The notes beneath the pieces are model-generated. The model did not search any database and had not been told where the DNA came from. It saw only the letters and a program-made list of their open reading frames with translations. Positions 1-11,282 of a DNA stretch of 64,000 nucleotides are shown piece by piece. The position numbers and the translations under genes were made by a program. The first letter of the stretch is position 1. Each line of letters starts with the position of its first letter. Origin of the DNA: Fagopyrum homotropicum (Eukaryota; Streptophyta; Magnoliopsida; Caryophyllales; Polygonaceae); assembly GCA_033239125.1 (NCBI GenBank), contig BSWB01000005.1:47228993-47292992 (forward strand). Reading direction: 5' to 3'.

Positions 1-1726
1 TGTTCATATAGAATTATTGCATTATTTGTGCTTATGGGTAATTGATAGCTAAACGGAAAACACATATTGCTCGAATGGAAAAAATATATTGGGGATTGCA
101 AATTAATTTTTCTCGAGTTTTTAAACTTTCTCTATTTGAGAACATTCAAAGACTATCGGCGATATCCTACTATCAGCAATAGAGATCTAGCTTGGCTAGA
201 GTTGGACAATCAGTTCCTTGATAAGGATACTCATTTATACCTTAGAGGTTCTACCTGGTTTGTTGGATGAGGTCCAACAGAAGCAGGAGACCTGCCGGGC
301 CTTGACAAGGTTTAGAGAAAGGATGTCTCGTACTAAGGCACCATAGTTCTCCATAGGAGTAGATGGACTGATGAAGAGTCATGACCGCTTTTGTGTTCCT
401 GCTGATGCAGATGGAGACAGAATATTACGTATAACCATTGTACGCCTTATTCAGTACATTCAGGTACGAGTAAGATGTACCACGAGATGAGACGATTATA
501 TTGTATGAAGCCGATATAACCAGATTTGTGATATAGTGTGTGACATGTCAGCAGGTCCAGATAGAGTATTTCCGATCTAGAGATAAGCCCCCACCCACTA
601 CCAGTGCAGTAGTAGAATTTGGGAGGAAATCTTTATGGACTTTGTTATGGGATTGTGACCCTGTAGAAGATTGATGTTATTTGGATTGTTGGTAATAGAT
701 TAATAAACCGGCACGTTTCATTTCTATCAGAAGGACGTGGCTAGTGAATGAATTGGTTGAGGAGTACACTAGACAAATAGTGAGACTCCATGGTATACCG
801 AGAACGATCATTTCTGATCGAGATGGATGTTTTTACTTTGAGATTGTGGGCAACAGATTCAGACTACTTTGGGGACAAGTATGTACCTCATGACTACACT
901 TCACCCCCTGATAAATGCTTAGTTAGAGAGGATCATCTAGATCTTAAAGATCTATTATAAGTTGTAAGTTGAATGGGAAACGTGGAGGGTTATATTACCT
1001 TCCATTAATGAGTTTATTATATAACAATGAAGGACGTGCATCTTTTTGGGATGACCCTATGAGTCAATATATAGACATAGATGTCGTATATCCTTATGCT
1101 AGAAGTGATCTAGCAGTAGAGTGGAATAACACCTGACCAGACTCAGGATTTTATAGTTCAAGTAACGTTGATTGAAGGAAGAATGCTGGATGTACAGAGT
1201 CACCAGATATTATATGTAGACAAGAGGCGGTACCCTCTAAAGTTCAAGCAAAAGTTCATGTCTGGCTGGAGGTATCTCAGCTGTGAGACGTTAGTTGTGT
1301 ATTATGGAAAGGGGAATTGAGTTTCCAATATGTCGGTTACTTGAGATCTTGATCAGTTTTGTGAAGGCAACATGATGTTTAGCTTTCACTTTGAAGTTGG
1401 TGGATGTTCACCCAGTGTTCTTGTGTCTCAACTGAGAAAGTATATACCAGGTTGGAAACACTTTGTGAGTTATAATGATCTAGTGGTTAAGTTGAACCAC
1501 ATCGTTGTTGAGCATCTGATTACATTCTTGGAATAAGATATGAAACGCTTACATTTGAAAGACATGCCCATATTGAGGATATGATAGTCGAGATGAAGAC
1601 CTGAAGAGGCTATGTGAGAGACTAAGGATAGTGTCCTGAGGAACTATCCAGAGTATATGTTAGGACATACCCATTTGTGGGAGCACGAGTAGATCTTAGT
1701 GTTATCTTGATGAATGTTGTGCTTAT
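1..1726 (+). pseudogene. Decayed Ty3/gypsy chromovirus integrase (unit copy 1)
   Basis: This is the 3' third of a gypsy pol polyprotein, broken by many stops and frameshifts. Translating piecewise gives, in order: the H2C2 zinc-binding domain (about 445-565; PYSVHSGTSKMYHEMRR, then CVTCQQV in a shifted frame); the integrase core (about 640-1000; RLHGIPRTIISDRDG, holding the second catalytic Asp); the C-terminal region (about 1130-1270; GRMLDVQSHQ, then YVDKRRYPLKF); the VHPVF motif (about 1405); and a chromodomain remnant (about 1555-1670; LKDMPILRI). The same order and wording occur in the open frame at 34293-35283, which identifies the Tekay-like chromovirus lineage. Gag, protease and RT are not in the window. 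It cannot be functional. Confidence 0.88.
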
Positions 1727-2057
1727 TTTTAGGTAATGCTGATCATAAGAACATTGCAGGGATGTCAACTATATGATGTTGACATTCGGAGTAGTGTTAC
1801 CCCAAGGGTTGGTTGAACTTGTTTTGAAGCTTTGTCATCATGGACGCTTACAAAGCCACAATTGTATAAGCAACGCTCGCAAGCAAGTCTTTATGTAAAT
1901 GTTTTGCCAAATAGCATGTTGGATGTTTTCTTTTTTTTTTCGTGATTCTAGTTGCAAGGTTCTATTTTTGAAGTTGGTATGAGACTAATTAATGTGACCC
2001 ATTGTGTGAAACTTAGCCTAGTGACGTCTTGAGTTATTAAAAAACCGGGTTATTACA
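1727..2057 (+). repeat. LTR-tail-like remnant after integrase (unit copy 1)
   Basis: The sequence ends GTGACGTCTTGAGTTATTAA...GGGTTATTACA. This resembles a degraded form of the conserved gypsy LTR end seen at 23528-23561 (GTGACATCCCGAGTC...GGGTGTTACA). The rest shows no recognisable coding. It may be the last part of an old LTR joined to the integrase by deletion. The duplicate is at 11283-11613. Confidence 0.35.
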
Positions 2058-2145
2058 TATATAATGTCATGTAAAGTAGTATAACTAAATAAAACCACAA
2101 GTCCAAAATATAAAATTACTCATTGGTCTTGTAAGCGTTCATGAC

Positions 2146-2595
2146 GACGTATGAATAAAAAGCTTAACATATGCATGGAGTATAGTTGCGTGAGAAAAAA
2201 TCGTTCACTTCATTTGAATTTGGAGTTCTCATAACATTCACATATTATTAGTGTTTCTGTACTAATTGTTTGTTAGAGTGCACTTCGTCCTTCAACTTCT
2301 TTCATCCGTATATTCAAACCGGTATTGTATATTTGTTAAATAGATATGACATTGTGTCGGTCATATAATTGTAAGGAAAAGATATTTCTCGGTTTGAACC
2401 GTCATCCGATTCCACACCCCATCTTTTGATATTGAAGAAAACCAATTGTCTGACATATGCAATCTCGAACAAGTGTTAAGGAAATGTGTGGTTGTGCACT
2501 CCACATATAACTCTCAATGTCCATTTTTGAAGCTTCTCTTACGACCCTCGAGTTTGAATTTACACTTGTTATTCTTCAACCTCATGTAGCTAGTT
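2146..2595. repeat. 450-bp segment also found at 57381-57830 (unit copy 1)
   Basis: These 450 bases recur as an isolated fragment at 57381-57830 with about 95 percent identity by eye. It has short open stretches on both strands but no family I recognise. In copy 1 it is embedded in AT-rich sequence; bases 2058-2145 and 2596-2750 show nothing more. Confidence 0.85.
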
Positions 2596-2751
2596 GATGA
2601 CGCAAAATCAAGGTCAATGTCTTTCTTCTTACCAAGATTCTCGTACCGTTCGCATGTAAAAGAAATATACATAATACAACATTTTTTTACCATGATTTGT
2701 TTGAGATTAACACCATCCCCCCAATATAACTATACCAATACACTATAAGGC

Positions 2752-2985
2752 TCGTTTGGTACGATTCCCATTGAATCAGGAATCGGAATCGGAATAAGTC
2801 ATACCGATACCTCGTGTTTGGTAAGACTTATAATCGGAATGAAAATGATTTCATGGAATGACTCATTCCAACTCTAGAGATTAGAGGAGTTGATTCCATA
2901 AATTAAAGGTGGGTATCATCCATTCCAAAATAAACTCATTTCAAATTTTAAACTACAATTACATATATATATATATATATATATA
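2752..2985. repeat. MITE-like patch and (AT)n run (unit copy 1)
   Basis: The stretch opens GGCTCGTTTGGTACGATTCC and runs through repeated GGAATCGGAATA-type motifs to about 2960. This wording is common at the ends of small plant DNA transposons, but I see no matching second terminus. A perfect AT dinucleotide run follows at 2963-2985. The duplicate is at about 12308-12539, with a run two bases shorter. Confidence 0.4.
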
Positions 2986-3459
2986 CATACAAGGTCGAGA
3001 TCCGGTGAAAACTATTATTACGGTGAGAAATAAGAACTTATATGAGTCGTCGGATTATATGATGAACGTCCAAGATTTAATGAATTATATAAGGTAACCA
3101 TGCATTGTCTTGATTAGATAATTATTTATTAAGTAATTAAGTGTAAATGGCATATAAAATCATTACTGATTAGGAAATAAAATATTGTTATTGTGATTTG
3201 TTCAAATTTGTTTTAGTAAATTTTATTATAAATATAAATTAGAAATATTAATGGTTTCTTTATTCGTGTTTACAAATTAAAGCAATATTCGGTTTACATT
3301 TTTTTTATATAATTTTATATTTACTATTAGGTATTATACAAAGAGCATGCATGAATAATTTTTTTTAAAGCATGCACGATTAAGTATTATTGCACGTGTA
3401 ATTTAAATATGGCACATTTTATGTATCATTTTATTTATTATTTTACGTATATTTTATGT

Positions 3460-3645
3460 GTTTTTTTGAAAGGATGCACTAGTAAATGAAAGAGAGATAA
3501 TATGCACGAGTAAGTAGCATTGAGTGCACTAGTAAGTATTGCACGATTTATGTTTTTTTGAAAGCATGCACGAGTAAGTGCACTAGTAAGTATTACACGT
3601 TTTATGTTGTTTTGAAAGCATGCACGAGTAAGTGCAAATGAACAT
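3460..3645. repeat. Degenerate minisatellite (unit copy 1)
   Basis: Three imperfect repeats of about 60-70 bp share the core TTTTTTGAAAGCATGCACGAG followed by TAAGTGCACTAGTAAGTATT. Looser copies extend left to about 3345. There is no coding. The flanks (2986-3460) are AT-rich with nothing else recognisable. The duplicate is at about 13014-13199. Confidence 0.6.
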
Positions 3646-3744
3646 CAATGTGCATGTGCATGTATTGGTTGTGCACATGTACATTTCGTGCATTTATTAG
3701 AATATGAGAATATTGGTGAAATAGGGCACTTTTTGTTTAGTGTA

Positions 3745-4757
3745 GACTAACTAGGCCCCTAACAAAATCAAATTAAAAAATAAAGATATACTAGGGATTT
3801 AATACTATAATTAAGGATAGAAGATAGGTAGTTAATTGATATTCTGTTTTTAAAAACTGGCTAAAAAGTTGAAACTACTTTGAAAAAATTGGAAACTATA
3901 AAACCAAGGATTCTCGAAATCTTTTTAAGCGGCTAATTCATATAAATCACAATCAGTATCCCGTATTTCAAGTCAAATGCTCTCTACTCTCTCTCTGACT
4001 CCATTGAAGGCGATTGAAGCTATCTTCGTTGTGCGTCGTCTCTTCCGTCTTGCAATCGTCGGTTTCCTGGTGTTCATCTTCATCGATTGTTGTTTAATTA
4101 TACCAAGTAAGTTTTCGATCTCATCTTTTTTGGTCTATTCATGGTTAAATCCCCGTCATTGAAGACTTCTCAACCTAGTTTGCCAAGAATGTTAGCAATG
4201 GAGTACACAACATTCCGACTATAATCAATGGCCTTTATTTTGTGTACAAGTATGATAACAAATAATGTGTGCATGGATATAGTATGCTTTGATTATGTTC
4301 TAATCATACACACATACATAGTTGCTAACAGTGTACATATCATACATTATGTATCATACATAGGTCGTTGCTAATAAATATTATGTAATTGTTTCTTTGA
4401 TTATGTTTGCCAAAATTGATGACAATGTGTACATATAATACATATGTAATTACTGATATATATTATGTTCTAATCACACATTTATGTAACAAGTAGACAA
4501 CAATGTGTACAGAAGGAAGGACCAGCAAGAATGGACGTTCAAATCAGAGTCCACGAATGAAGATATTGTTATCATTTGTTTCGTATTTTTACGAGTTTTG
4601 ATAATTATTATCATTCTTAATTAGGTAAACAAATAAAGATAAATAGGAGAGAGAAATATTATGATTTATTGAGTATCTTTATTTTTGTTTTTAATAAATC
4701 TTTTTATGAAAATATGGAGGGGCCTAATTTGTCAACATATAAAGTCATTTAGCCAAC
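3745..4757. mobile_element. Possible small TIR element with an exon-like ORF (unit copy 1)
   Basis: GACTAACTAGGCCCCTAA near 3749 and the reverse complement of the sequence near 4730-4750 (GACAAATTAGGCCCCTCC) match imperfectly, as terminal inverted repeats might. Between them lie an AACTATAAAACC TATA-like site near 3895 and a 61-codon frame (3977-4162). That frame carries a GTAAGT splice-donor-like site near 4109 and a hydrophobic stretch (LAIVGFLVFIFID). It could be a small transposon with captured host sequence. No target-site duplication is evident and no protein family is recognised. The duplicate is at about 13299-14311, with its frame at 13531-13716. Confidence 0.3.
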
Positions 4758-4790
4758 TCGTCCTTAGAATATTACACAATGTATGATCAA

Positions 4791-5415
4791 ATAATACGTA
4801 TCATGCACGTTTCTTGCAATTTATGAGTAAGACTTCGGAACGGGTAAAATAAACAAAATCGAATAATAGTTAATCTTAATTGTGTCAAGTTATATATAGG
4901 TAGTAAATACCTTTTGTAGTTTAAAAGGTAACCATATATATCTATCCTAAAATATTAATCATCTAATTAATATACAAAAATAATATTGAATCATGATCGT
5001 TGATTTTATTTAATCATCTGGTCTAAATTGGTTCTTATTTCTTATTTTAACTATTGTTCTAACTTGATTCTATCCCTATATATATATATATATATGTACT
5101 TGCTTATTCTGTTTCAAAAAATATTTAAAAATAATTTTGTAACATTTTTTTATTCGTCAACCCAAATATCTTGTTTTGTTGATACACTTATCTAGAAAGA
5201 AATCATAGTAATAAATGAATAATTTCAAATACTAAAAAATAAAAAATAAAAAATGAAATTAAGAACTGAATAAATTAGTTTCTTAATCTATGTCACAAAA
5301 ACATAGATTAAAAAATTTCAGTATATATTTTGACTATTTTAAAATTGTAAAATTTTAATTTTATATAAGGTGAATACTTTATTTTATTTATCAAATTTAC
5401 CTATATACATAATTA
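4791..5415. other. AT-rich spacer with a hairpin (unit copy 1)
   Basis: I see no gene. The stretch holds an AT run near 5080-5096 and a perfect 10-bp stem, TAATCTATGT / ACATAGATTA, with a 7-base loop at 5284-5310. The duplicate lies at about 14345-14971. Confidence 0.5.
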
Positions 5416-6440
5416 TCATACGGAATAATTTAAGAACCTAACTTTTGGGTACACTGAATAGTAATTATCGGGCATTTTTTGCCGCACTTTCCTAGGGTTA
5501 CCTCTGAGCATTCTCCCATTGGAAAACCGAGAGAGACAAAAGAAGAGAAGGATATTGGGTTCAAGTAACTGTGCTACCTCGGCGTTGGCGGCGCCGATGA
5601 TTCGTTCGTAGGTATATTCGTATACCCCTATCTCTTTCATTTTGTTTTGGATTCCTCTTTTACGGCCTCTCTTTCATTTTGGTTCTGATTGTTGTTTTCA
5701 TTTCCGTTGCGCTCAACTTGTCAGGTATCTGTTTTCGTTGTCTGATTCCTTATGTTTTCTTGGTTAAAGTTTCGTTTAGAGATTTTGATCGTTAGTTACT
5801 TCTTCGTGCAATTCCTATTTCTAGTTATGGTGAATTTCCTCTTTGATCTTTCTATTCGGTTAAAATAGAATCAATGCAATCGAGTTGAAATTTGTGCTCT
5901 CCTCCAAGAGGTAGAAGGTTTTCTTGATTTTAATTTCTTGTGACAAGGTTAGTGATTGATCAAAGTTGACTGGAAACAGTGAACGAGCTGTGATATAGTG
6001 GTTACGTGTTGTTGCAAATTAAGTTAGGGTTTGCTTGTATAATCTGAGATTTTAGGTGAAAAAACTTCCTTTCTTGGTTTATGAACAACTTAGAGTCATA
6101 AACTTTCTCTATTTGAGAACACTCGAGTTTTTAAACTTTCTCCATTGTTAAGGTTTGTGTTGTTGTTGTTGCTTTGAACTAAGAGTAGGTTTTTCCTTTG
6201 TGTTATGATTTGGCTCGCGCTTGATCCCCACTTGCCTGTCACTCTTTTGTGTCTCATTTTATTGTTAGAATCACAGGAAGTGAAGAGTTACTGAGATGGT
6301 GTCAAGCAAAACCAAGAAAAGAAGGAAAGCTGAAAGCCTTACAATTTATGGAGATGCAGGTCAACCAAAGTCTTGCCATTAATCAACTCCTTCATAAATC
6401 CTAAACTCGAGCTCGCCCGAGTTCCAAAACTCAGTCATAG
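5416..6440 (+). pseudogene. Host-gene-like 5' UTR, intron and short CDS start (unit copy 1)
   Basis: The base composition shifts here to what a plant gene start looks like: a pyrimidine-rich leader, a candidate intron from a donor AG|GTATCT at 5725 to an acceptor TTGTTAG ending at 6268, then ATG at 6296. The frame runs 28 codons (MVSSKTKKRRKAESLTIYGD...) to TAA at 6382. The basic KTKKRRK start is all that can be said of the product, and I do not recognise the family. A filler-like sequence at 6100-6142 lies inside the intron. It is most likely a captured or stranded 5' end of a host gene. The 74-codon minus frame at 5416-5640 looks accidental. Confidence 0.4.
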
Positions 6441-6655
6441 TTTTGAATAAATTGGAGTTTCATTAGGCCGAGGGAGTATCTCAAGATGCTACATCGGGTT
6501 AATGATTGTTTTTTGTAATAATGTGTGTTATTTTTCCCTGTGCTTGAAGTTTATTTGAAAATTTTTAAGTTAATTCGCTAATCTTAGTTCCAACCAGTGT
6601 TATTCAGTTTTGGTATGTTCATTTGTCTTAGATGCAAAATCTAACCTCACGCAGA

Positions 6656-7335
6656 ATTTTGGTATGTTCACTTTCTGGTTTGAAAATTCTATTATGAAAA
6701 TTCTAGTGTGTTCATTTTCTAGTATGAAAATTCTGGTATGAACTTCTATTATGAAAAATTTATGGTATGAAAAATTTATGGTATGAAAAATTTCATACCA
6801 AAAAAAAAAATAATGAAAAAAAATGAAAAAGGCAAAAAGAAAAAAAAATTCAGTCTTTAGGAATTAAAACTTACAGTTACATAACAAATAACAAACATCT
6901 ATTATTCTTTGAAAGAACTTGGCCAAATAGTCCTTTTTTTTTAGTTTTGTTTTAGTAAGTGTACCCCATTATTTTTTACGACTTTCATTTAGTGGTAAAT
7001 GAAATTCACCCCTCTATTTTAATAAAAAAAAAAGAATAATAGATGTTTGTTGGTTGTTATGTAAGTGTAAGCTTTAATTCCTAATTACTGAATTTATTTA
7101 TTTTTCTTTTTTTCTTTATTATTTTCTTTATTATTTTTTGAAATGAATTTCTGGTATGAATTTTTCATACCAGAAGTTTTCATACCAAAAGTTCATACCA
7201 GAATTTTTTTATACCTGAATTTTATATAAGAAATTATCATACCAGAATTTGATTGGAATAATTTCATACCATAGTTTTTCATATTAGGAATTATGATACC
7301 AGAAGTTATGATACTAGAAATTAGATACTAGACAT
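6656..7335. repeat. Foldback region of GGTATGAA motifs (unit copy 1)
   Basis: The left arm (about 6656-6907) and right arm (about 7033-7335) are inverted copies. The clearest stem is 6848-6907 against 7033-7094, about 60 bp with few mismatches. The outer arms consist of many copies of TTCTGGTATGAA on the left and TTCATACCAGAA in both orientations on the right. The central loop (6919-7032) is the left terminal repeat of the element at 6919-9010. The duplicates are at about 16211-16890 and 26827-27506. Confidence 0.7.
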
Positions 7336-9010
7336 GATACAAAATCTTGGTAATTGAACTGGAGGGTAGGAAGAAGCTTTTGAAAGTCGACAGACTGGTT
7401 CAACTATAGATCTTAAGGCAAACTAACAACTACGGTTGGACTCACATGGACACTAGTGTCGACGTTGGCGTCCGACGAAGAGGGGATGCTCCTCTGGACG
7501 GGTCTGCGTGTAGAAAGAGAGTTGGGGAAATCCATTGTCTGTTGTGTGTTGGTTACAAGAAGCATCTTCAGTTTCTTGCTGTCAAGGTTACATGTTAGAA
7601 CCCCTCGTCAAAGGAAGAGGAAGTCCATAGTCCAACTATGGGTGGCAACTTCGCGAGTTTCGTGTCACTGATACCATGAGGGATGGAAAGGCTAGCAATG
7701 GTGAGGCCGGAGATGACATCGGATCTAAGGAGGGAGAAGGAGTAAAGAGGGCCCCATTGGAAGATAGGGAAGAAGAAGTAGAGGGTAAGAAGAAGCTTTT
7801 GAAAGCCGACATACTAGTTCAACTATAGATCTTAAGACGGACTAACAACCAGGGTTGGACTCACCTGGACACTAGTGTCGACGATGGTGTCCGACGAAGA
7901 GGGGATGCTCCTCTGGACGGGTCTGCGTGTACGAGAGGGTTGGAGAAATACCTTGTCTATTGTGTGTCGACTACATGAAGCGTATCCGGCTTCTTGCTGT
8001 CAAGGTTACAGGTTAGAACCACTCGTCAAAGGAAGGAAGAGGAAGTCCTAAGTCCAACTGTGGGTGGCAAGTTCATTAGTTTCGCGTAATCGATACCCTA
8101 AGGGATGACAAGGCTAGCAATGGTAAGGCCGGAGATGACATCGGATCTAAGGAGGGAGAAGGAGTAAAGAGGGCCCCACTGGACGATATGGAAGAAGAAT
8201 TGAAGGGTAAGAAGAAGCTTCTGAAAGTGACAGGGTGGTTAAACTATAGATCTTAAGGCGGAATAATAACTAGAGTTGGACTTACCTGGACAGTAGTCCG
8301 ACGATGGCGTCCGACAAAGAGGGGATGCTCCTCTAGACGGGTCTGCGTGTAGGAGAGGGTTAGGGAAATCCATTGTCTATTGTGTGCCGGCTACAAGAAG
8401 CATCTCCGATTTCTTGCTGCCAAGGTTTTAGGTTAGAACCACTCGTCAAAGGAAGGAAGAGGAAGTCCATAGTCCAACTATGTGTGGCAAGTTCGCGAGT
8501 TTTGCATAACTAATTCCCTGAGGGATGGCAAGGCTAGCAATGGTGAGGCCGGAGATGACATCTGATCTAAGGAGGAAGAAGGATTAAAGAGGGCCCCACT
8601 GGACGATAGAGAAGAATAATTGAAGGGTAAGAAGAAGCTTTTGGAAGAAACTGAGGCCATTCTTGTGGATTAAAGTTAAGTCGGAGAAGCAGACATGAAA
8701 AGGGTTGTTAGGGAAGAAGATATCGGATAGTCTTTGGCGAGTTTGAGAGAAGCGGAAGAATAAGTGACGCCTAGGGTTCTGACAGTAAAAAATAGGAGTG
8801 GGATACACTTACTTACCAATAAAATACAATGGGCCTAGTTAGTGGAATATAAACTAAAAAAATGCCTATAAACCAAATTAACCCTTATTCTTTTTTTTTA
8901 TTATTAAAATAGAGGGGTTAATTACTTTTACCTACCATTAAATGAAAGTGGTAAAAAATAATGGGGTACACTTACTAAAACGAAACTAAAAAAAACCTAT
9001 TTGGCCAAAT
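6919..9010. mobile_element. TIR element carrying captured sulfate-transporter repeats (unit copy 1)
   Basis: Imperfect terminal inverted repeats of about 115 bp run from TTGGCCAAATAG at 6919 to about 7036, and from about 8890 to CTATTTGGCCAA ending at 9010. The arms share AGTAAGTGTACCCCATTATT and CCCCTCTATTTTAAT blocks. No transposase is present. The cargo is three 420-bp repeats with sulfate-transporter coding on the minus strand. The structure resembles a Pack-type non-autonomous element. I could not find a clear target-site duplication, so the superfamily is left open. Confidence 0.65.
7365..8808 (-). pseudogene. Sulfate transporter (SULTR/SLC26) fragment, internally triplicated (unit copy 1)
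   Basis: Minus-strand translation gives the start of the sulfate-transporter membrane domain three times, in 420-bp repeats at 7365-7783, 7784-8205 and 8206-8625. Repeat 1 reads FPIFQWGPLYSFSLLRSD, then VISGLTIASLSIPHGIS and KLPPIVGL. These match the first conserved membrane segments of plant group-3 SULTR proteins (H+/sulfate cotransport family). Repeat 2 has a stop after SLVIP, and repeat 3 has a stop after WGPL. Upstream of repeat 3 (8626-8808) is a further N-terminal piece with LSDIFFPNNPF, like the family's FFPDDP motif. Homology ends after GLW in each repeat; intron-like sequence with AG|GTGAGT or AG|GTAAGT donors follows. No complete transporter can be made. Confidence 0.72.
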
Positions 9011-9556
9011 TCTATAAATCAAAATGGATAGATTATGTAAATCGGGTAATTTATTCCCTAACAAAATTAAGAGTATGTTTAGGAAGTTACATATATTACA
9101 TTAGGAATTACCCAAATAATTTATTTTAATAAATACAAAAGAGTCTACTTGATGCTCTTATATAATAAGAGTTCACTTACCATTTAACCAACAAATTAAT
9201 AACAAACTGAACAAAGAACGAACTAAACGTTCACAATAAATCGCCTAAACATTCCAAATAAATGAATTACTAATTTGCAAAAAATACTCTGAATACTTGC
9301 AAAAATATTTTGAAGTGTATCAATCACAAAATATGCTTATATTGGAAAGAAGGAAGGATATTTTACAAAATGAACTACATGTTTCACCAAATAATTAAAT
9401 TAAATATTCACAAAAATGATCTAGACATATAATGTAGGGCTCACACACAGATAAAGTTAGGTTCCGATGAGAACATGTATTACAGTAAGAAACAAGAATA
9501 CATAAGAATTGTTGGATTAAATAACATACCTCTTAGGTCAATCATTTATAAATGAT
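9011..9556. other. AT-rich tail of the unit with a dispersed repeat (copy 1)
   Basis: I see no gene. Bases 9438-9535 (CCGATGAGAACATGTATTACAGTAAGAAACAAGAAT...) are a diverged match to 2996-3075 (CCGGTGAAAACTATTATTACGGTGAGAAATAAGAAC...), so the same small repeat occurs twice per unit. The duplicates are at 18566-19111 and 29181-29729. Confidence 0.5.
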
Positions 9557-11282
9557 TGTTCATATAGAATTATTGCATTATTTGTGCTTATGGGTAATTG
9601 ATAGCTAAACGGAAAACACATATTGCTCGAATGGAAAAAATATATTGGGGATTGCAAATTAATTTTTCTCGAGTTTTTAAACTTTCTCTATTTGAGAACA
9701 TTCAAAGACTATCGGCGATATCCTACTATCAGCAATAGAGATCTAGCTTGGCTAGAGTTGGACAATCAGTTCCTTGATAAGGATACTCATTTATACCTTA
9801 GAGGTTCTACCTGGTTTGTTGGATGAGGTCCAACAGAAGCAGGAGACCTGCCGGGCCTTGACAAGGTTTAGAGAAAGGATGTCTCGTACTAAGGCACCAT
9901 AGTTCTCCATAGGAGTAGATGGACTGATGAAGAGTCATGACCGCTTTTGTGTTCCTGCTGATGCAGATGGAGACAGAATATTACGTATAACCATTGTACG
10001 CCTTATTCAGTACATTCAGGTACGAGTAAGATGTACCACGAGATGAGACGATTATATTGTATGAAGCCGATATAACCAGATTTGTGATATAGTGTGTGAC
10101 ATGTCAGCAGGTCCAGATAGAGTATTTCCGATCTAGAGATAAGCCCCCACCCACTACCAGTGCAGTAGTAGAATTTGGGAGGAAATCTTTATGGACTTTG
10201 TTATGGGATTGTGACCCTGTAGAAGATTGATGTTATTTGGATTGTTGGTAATAGATTAATAAACCGGCACGTTTCATTTCTATCAGAAGGACGTGGCTAG
10301 TGAATGAATTGGTTGAGGAGTACACTAGACAAATAGTGAGACTCCATGGTATACCGAGAACGATCATTTCTGATCGAGATGGATGTTTTTACTTTGAGAT
10401 TGTGGGCAACAGATTCAGACTACTTTGGGGACAAGTATGTACCTCATGACTACACTTCACCCCCTGATAAATGCTTAGTTAGAGAGGATCATCTAGATCT
10501 TAAAGATCTATTATAAGTTGTAAGTTGAATGGGAAACGTGGAGGGTTATATTACCTTCCATTAATGAGTTTATTATATAACAATGAAGGACGTGCATCTT
10601 TTTGGGATGACCCTATGAGTCAATATATAGACATAGATGTCGTATATCCTTATGCTAGAAGTGATCTAGCAGTAGAGTGGAATAACACCTGACCAGACTC
10701 AGGATTTTATAGTTCAAGTAACGTTGATTGAAGGAAGAATGCTGGATGTACAGAGTCACCAGATATTATATGTAGACAAGAGGCGGTACCCTCTAAAGTT
10801 CAAGCAAAAGTTCATGTCTGGCTGGAGGTATCTCAGCTGTGAGACGTTAGTTGTGTATTATGGAAAGGGGAATTGAGTTTCCAATATGTCGGTTACTTGA
10901 GATCTTGATCAGTTTTGTGAAGGCAACATGATGTTTAGCTTTCACTTTGAAGTTGGTGGATGTTCACCCAGTGTTCTTGTGTCTCAACTGAGAAAGTATA
11001 TACCAGGTTGGAAACACTTTGTGAGTTATAATGATCTAGTGGTTAAGTTGAACCACATCGTTGTTGAGCATCTGATTACATTCTTGGAATAAGATATGAA
11101 ACGCTTACATTTGAAAGACATGCCCATATTGAGGATATGATAGTCGAGATGAAGACCTGAAGAGGCTATGTGAGAGACTAAGGATAGTGTCCTGAGGAAC
11201 TATCCAGAGTATATGTTAGGACATACCCATTTGTGGGAGCACGAGTAGATCTTAGTGTTATCTTGATGAATGTTGTGCTTAT
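9557..11282 (+). pseudogene. Decayed Ty3/gypsy integrase (unit copy 2)
   Basis: This is the tandem duplicate of the integrase remnant at 1-1726, with the same stops and frameshifts. The decay therefore came before the duplication. The zinc-binding domain lies near 10001-10121 and the DRDG motif near 10375. Confidence 0.88.

Larger units (their letters stand above)
1..9556. repeat. 9.56-kb tandem unit, copy 1
   Basis: The first base of the window matches base 9557, and the sequence repeats from there with only a handful of single-base and run-length differences (for example near 2214, 2490, 4794, 5263 and 5649, and in the AT and A runs). The unit is a composite of transposon debris, not one element: decayed gypsy integrase, AT-rich sequence with a minisatellite, a host-gene-like 5' region, and an element with terminal inverted repeats. 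Its true left edge lies before the window, so the phase chosen here is arbitrary. An assembly artefact is possible, but the small differences between copies argue for real duplication. Confidence 0.93.

Noticed and set aside
3345..3645. CRISPR-like repeat-spacer pattern
   Set aside because: The repeats are degenerate, of uneven length and contiguous, in a plant genome. It is a minisatellite.
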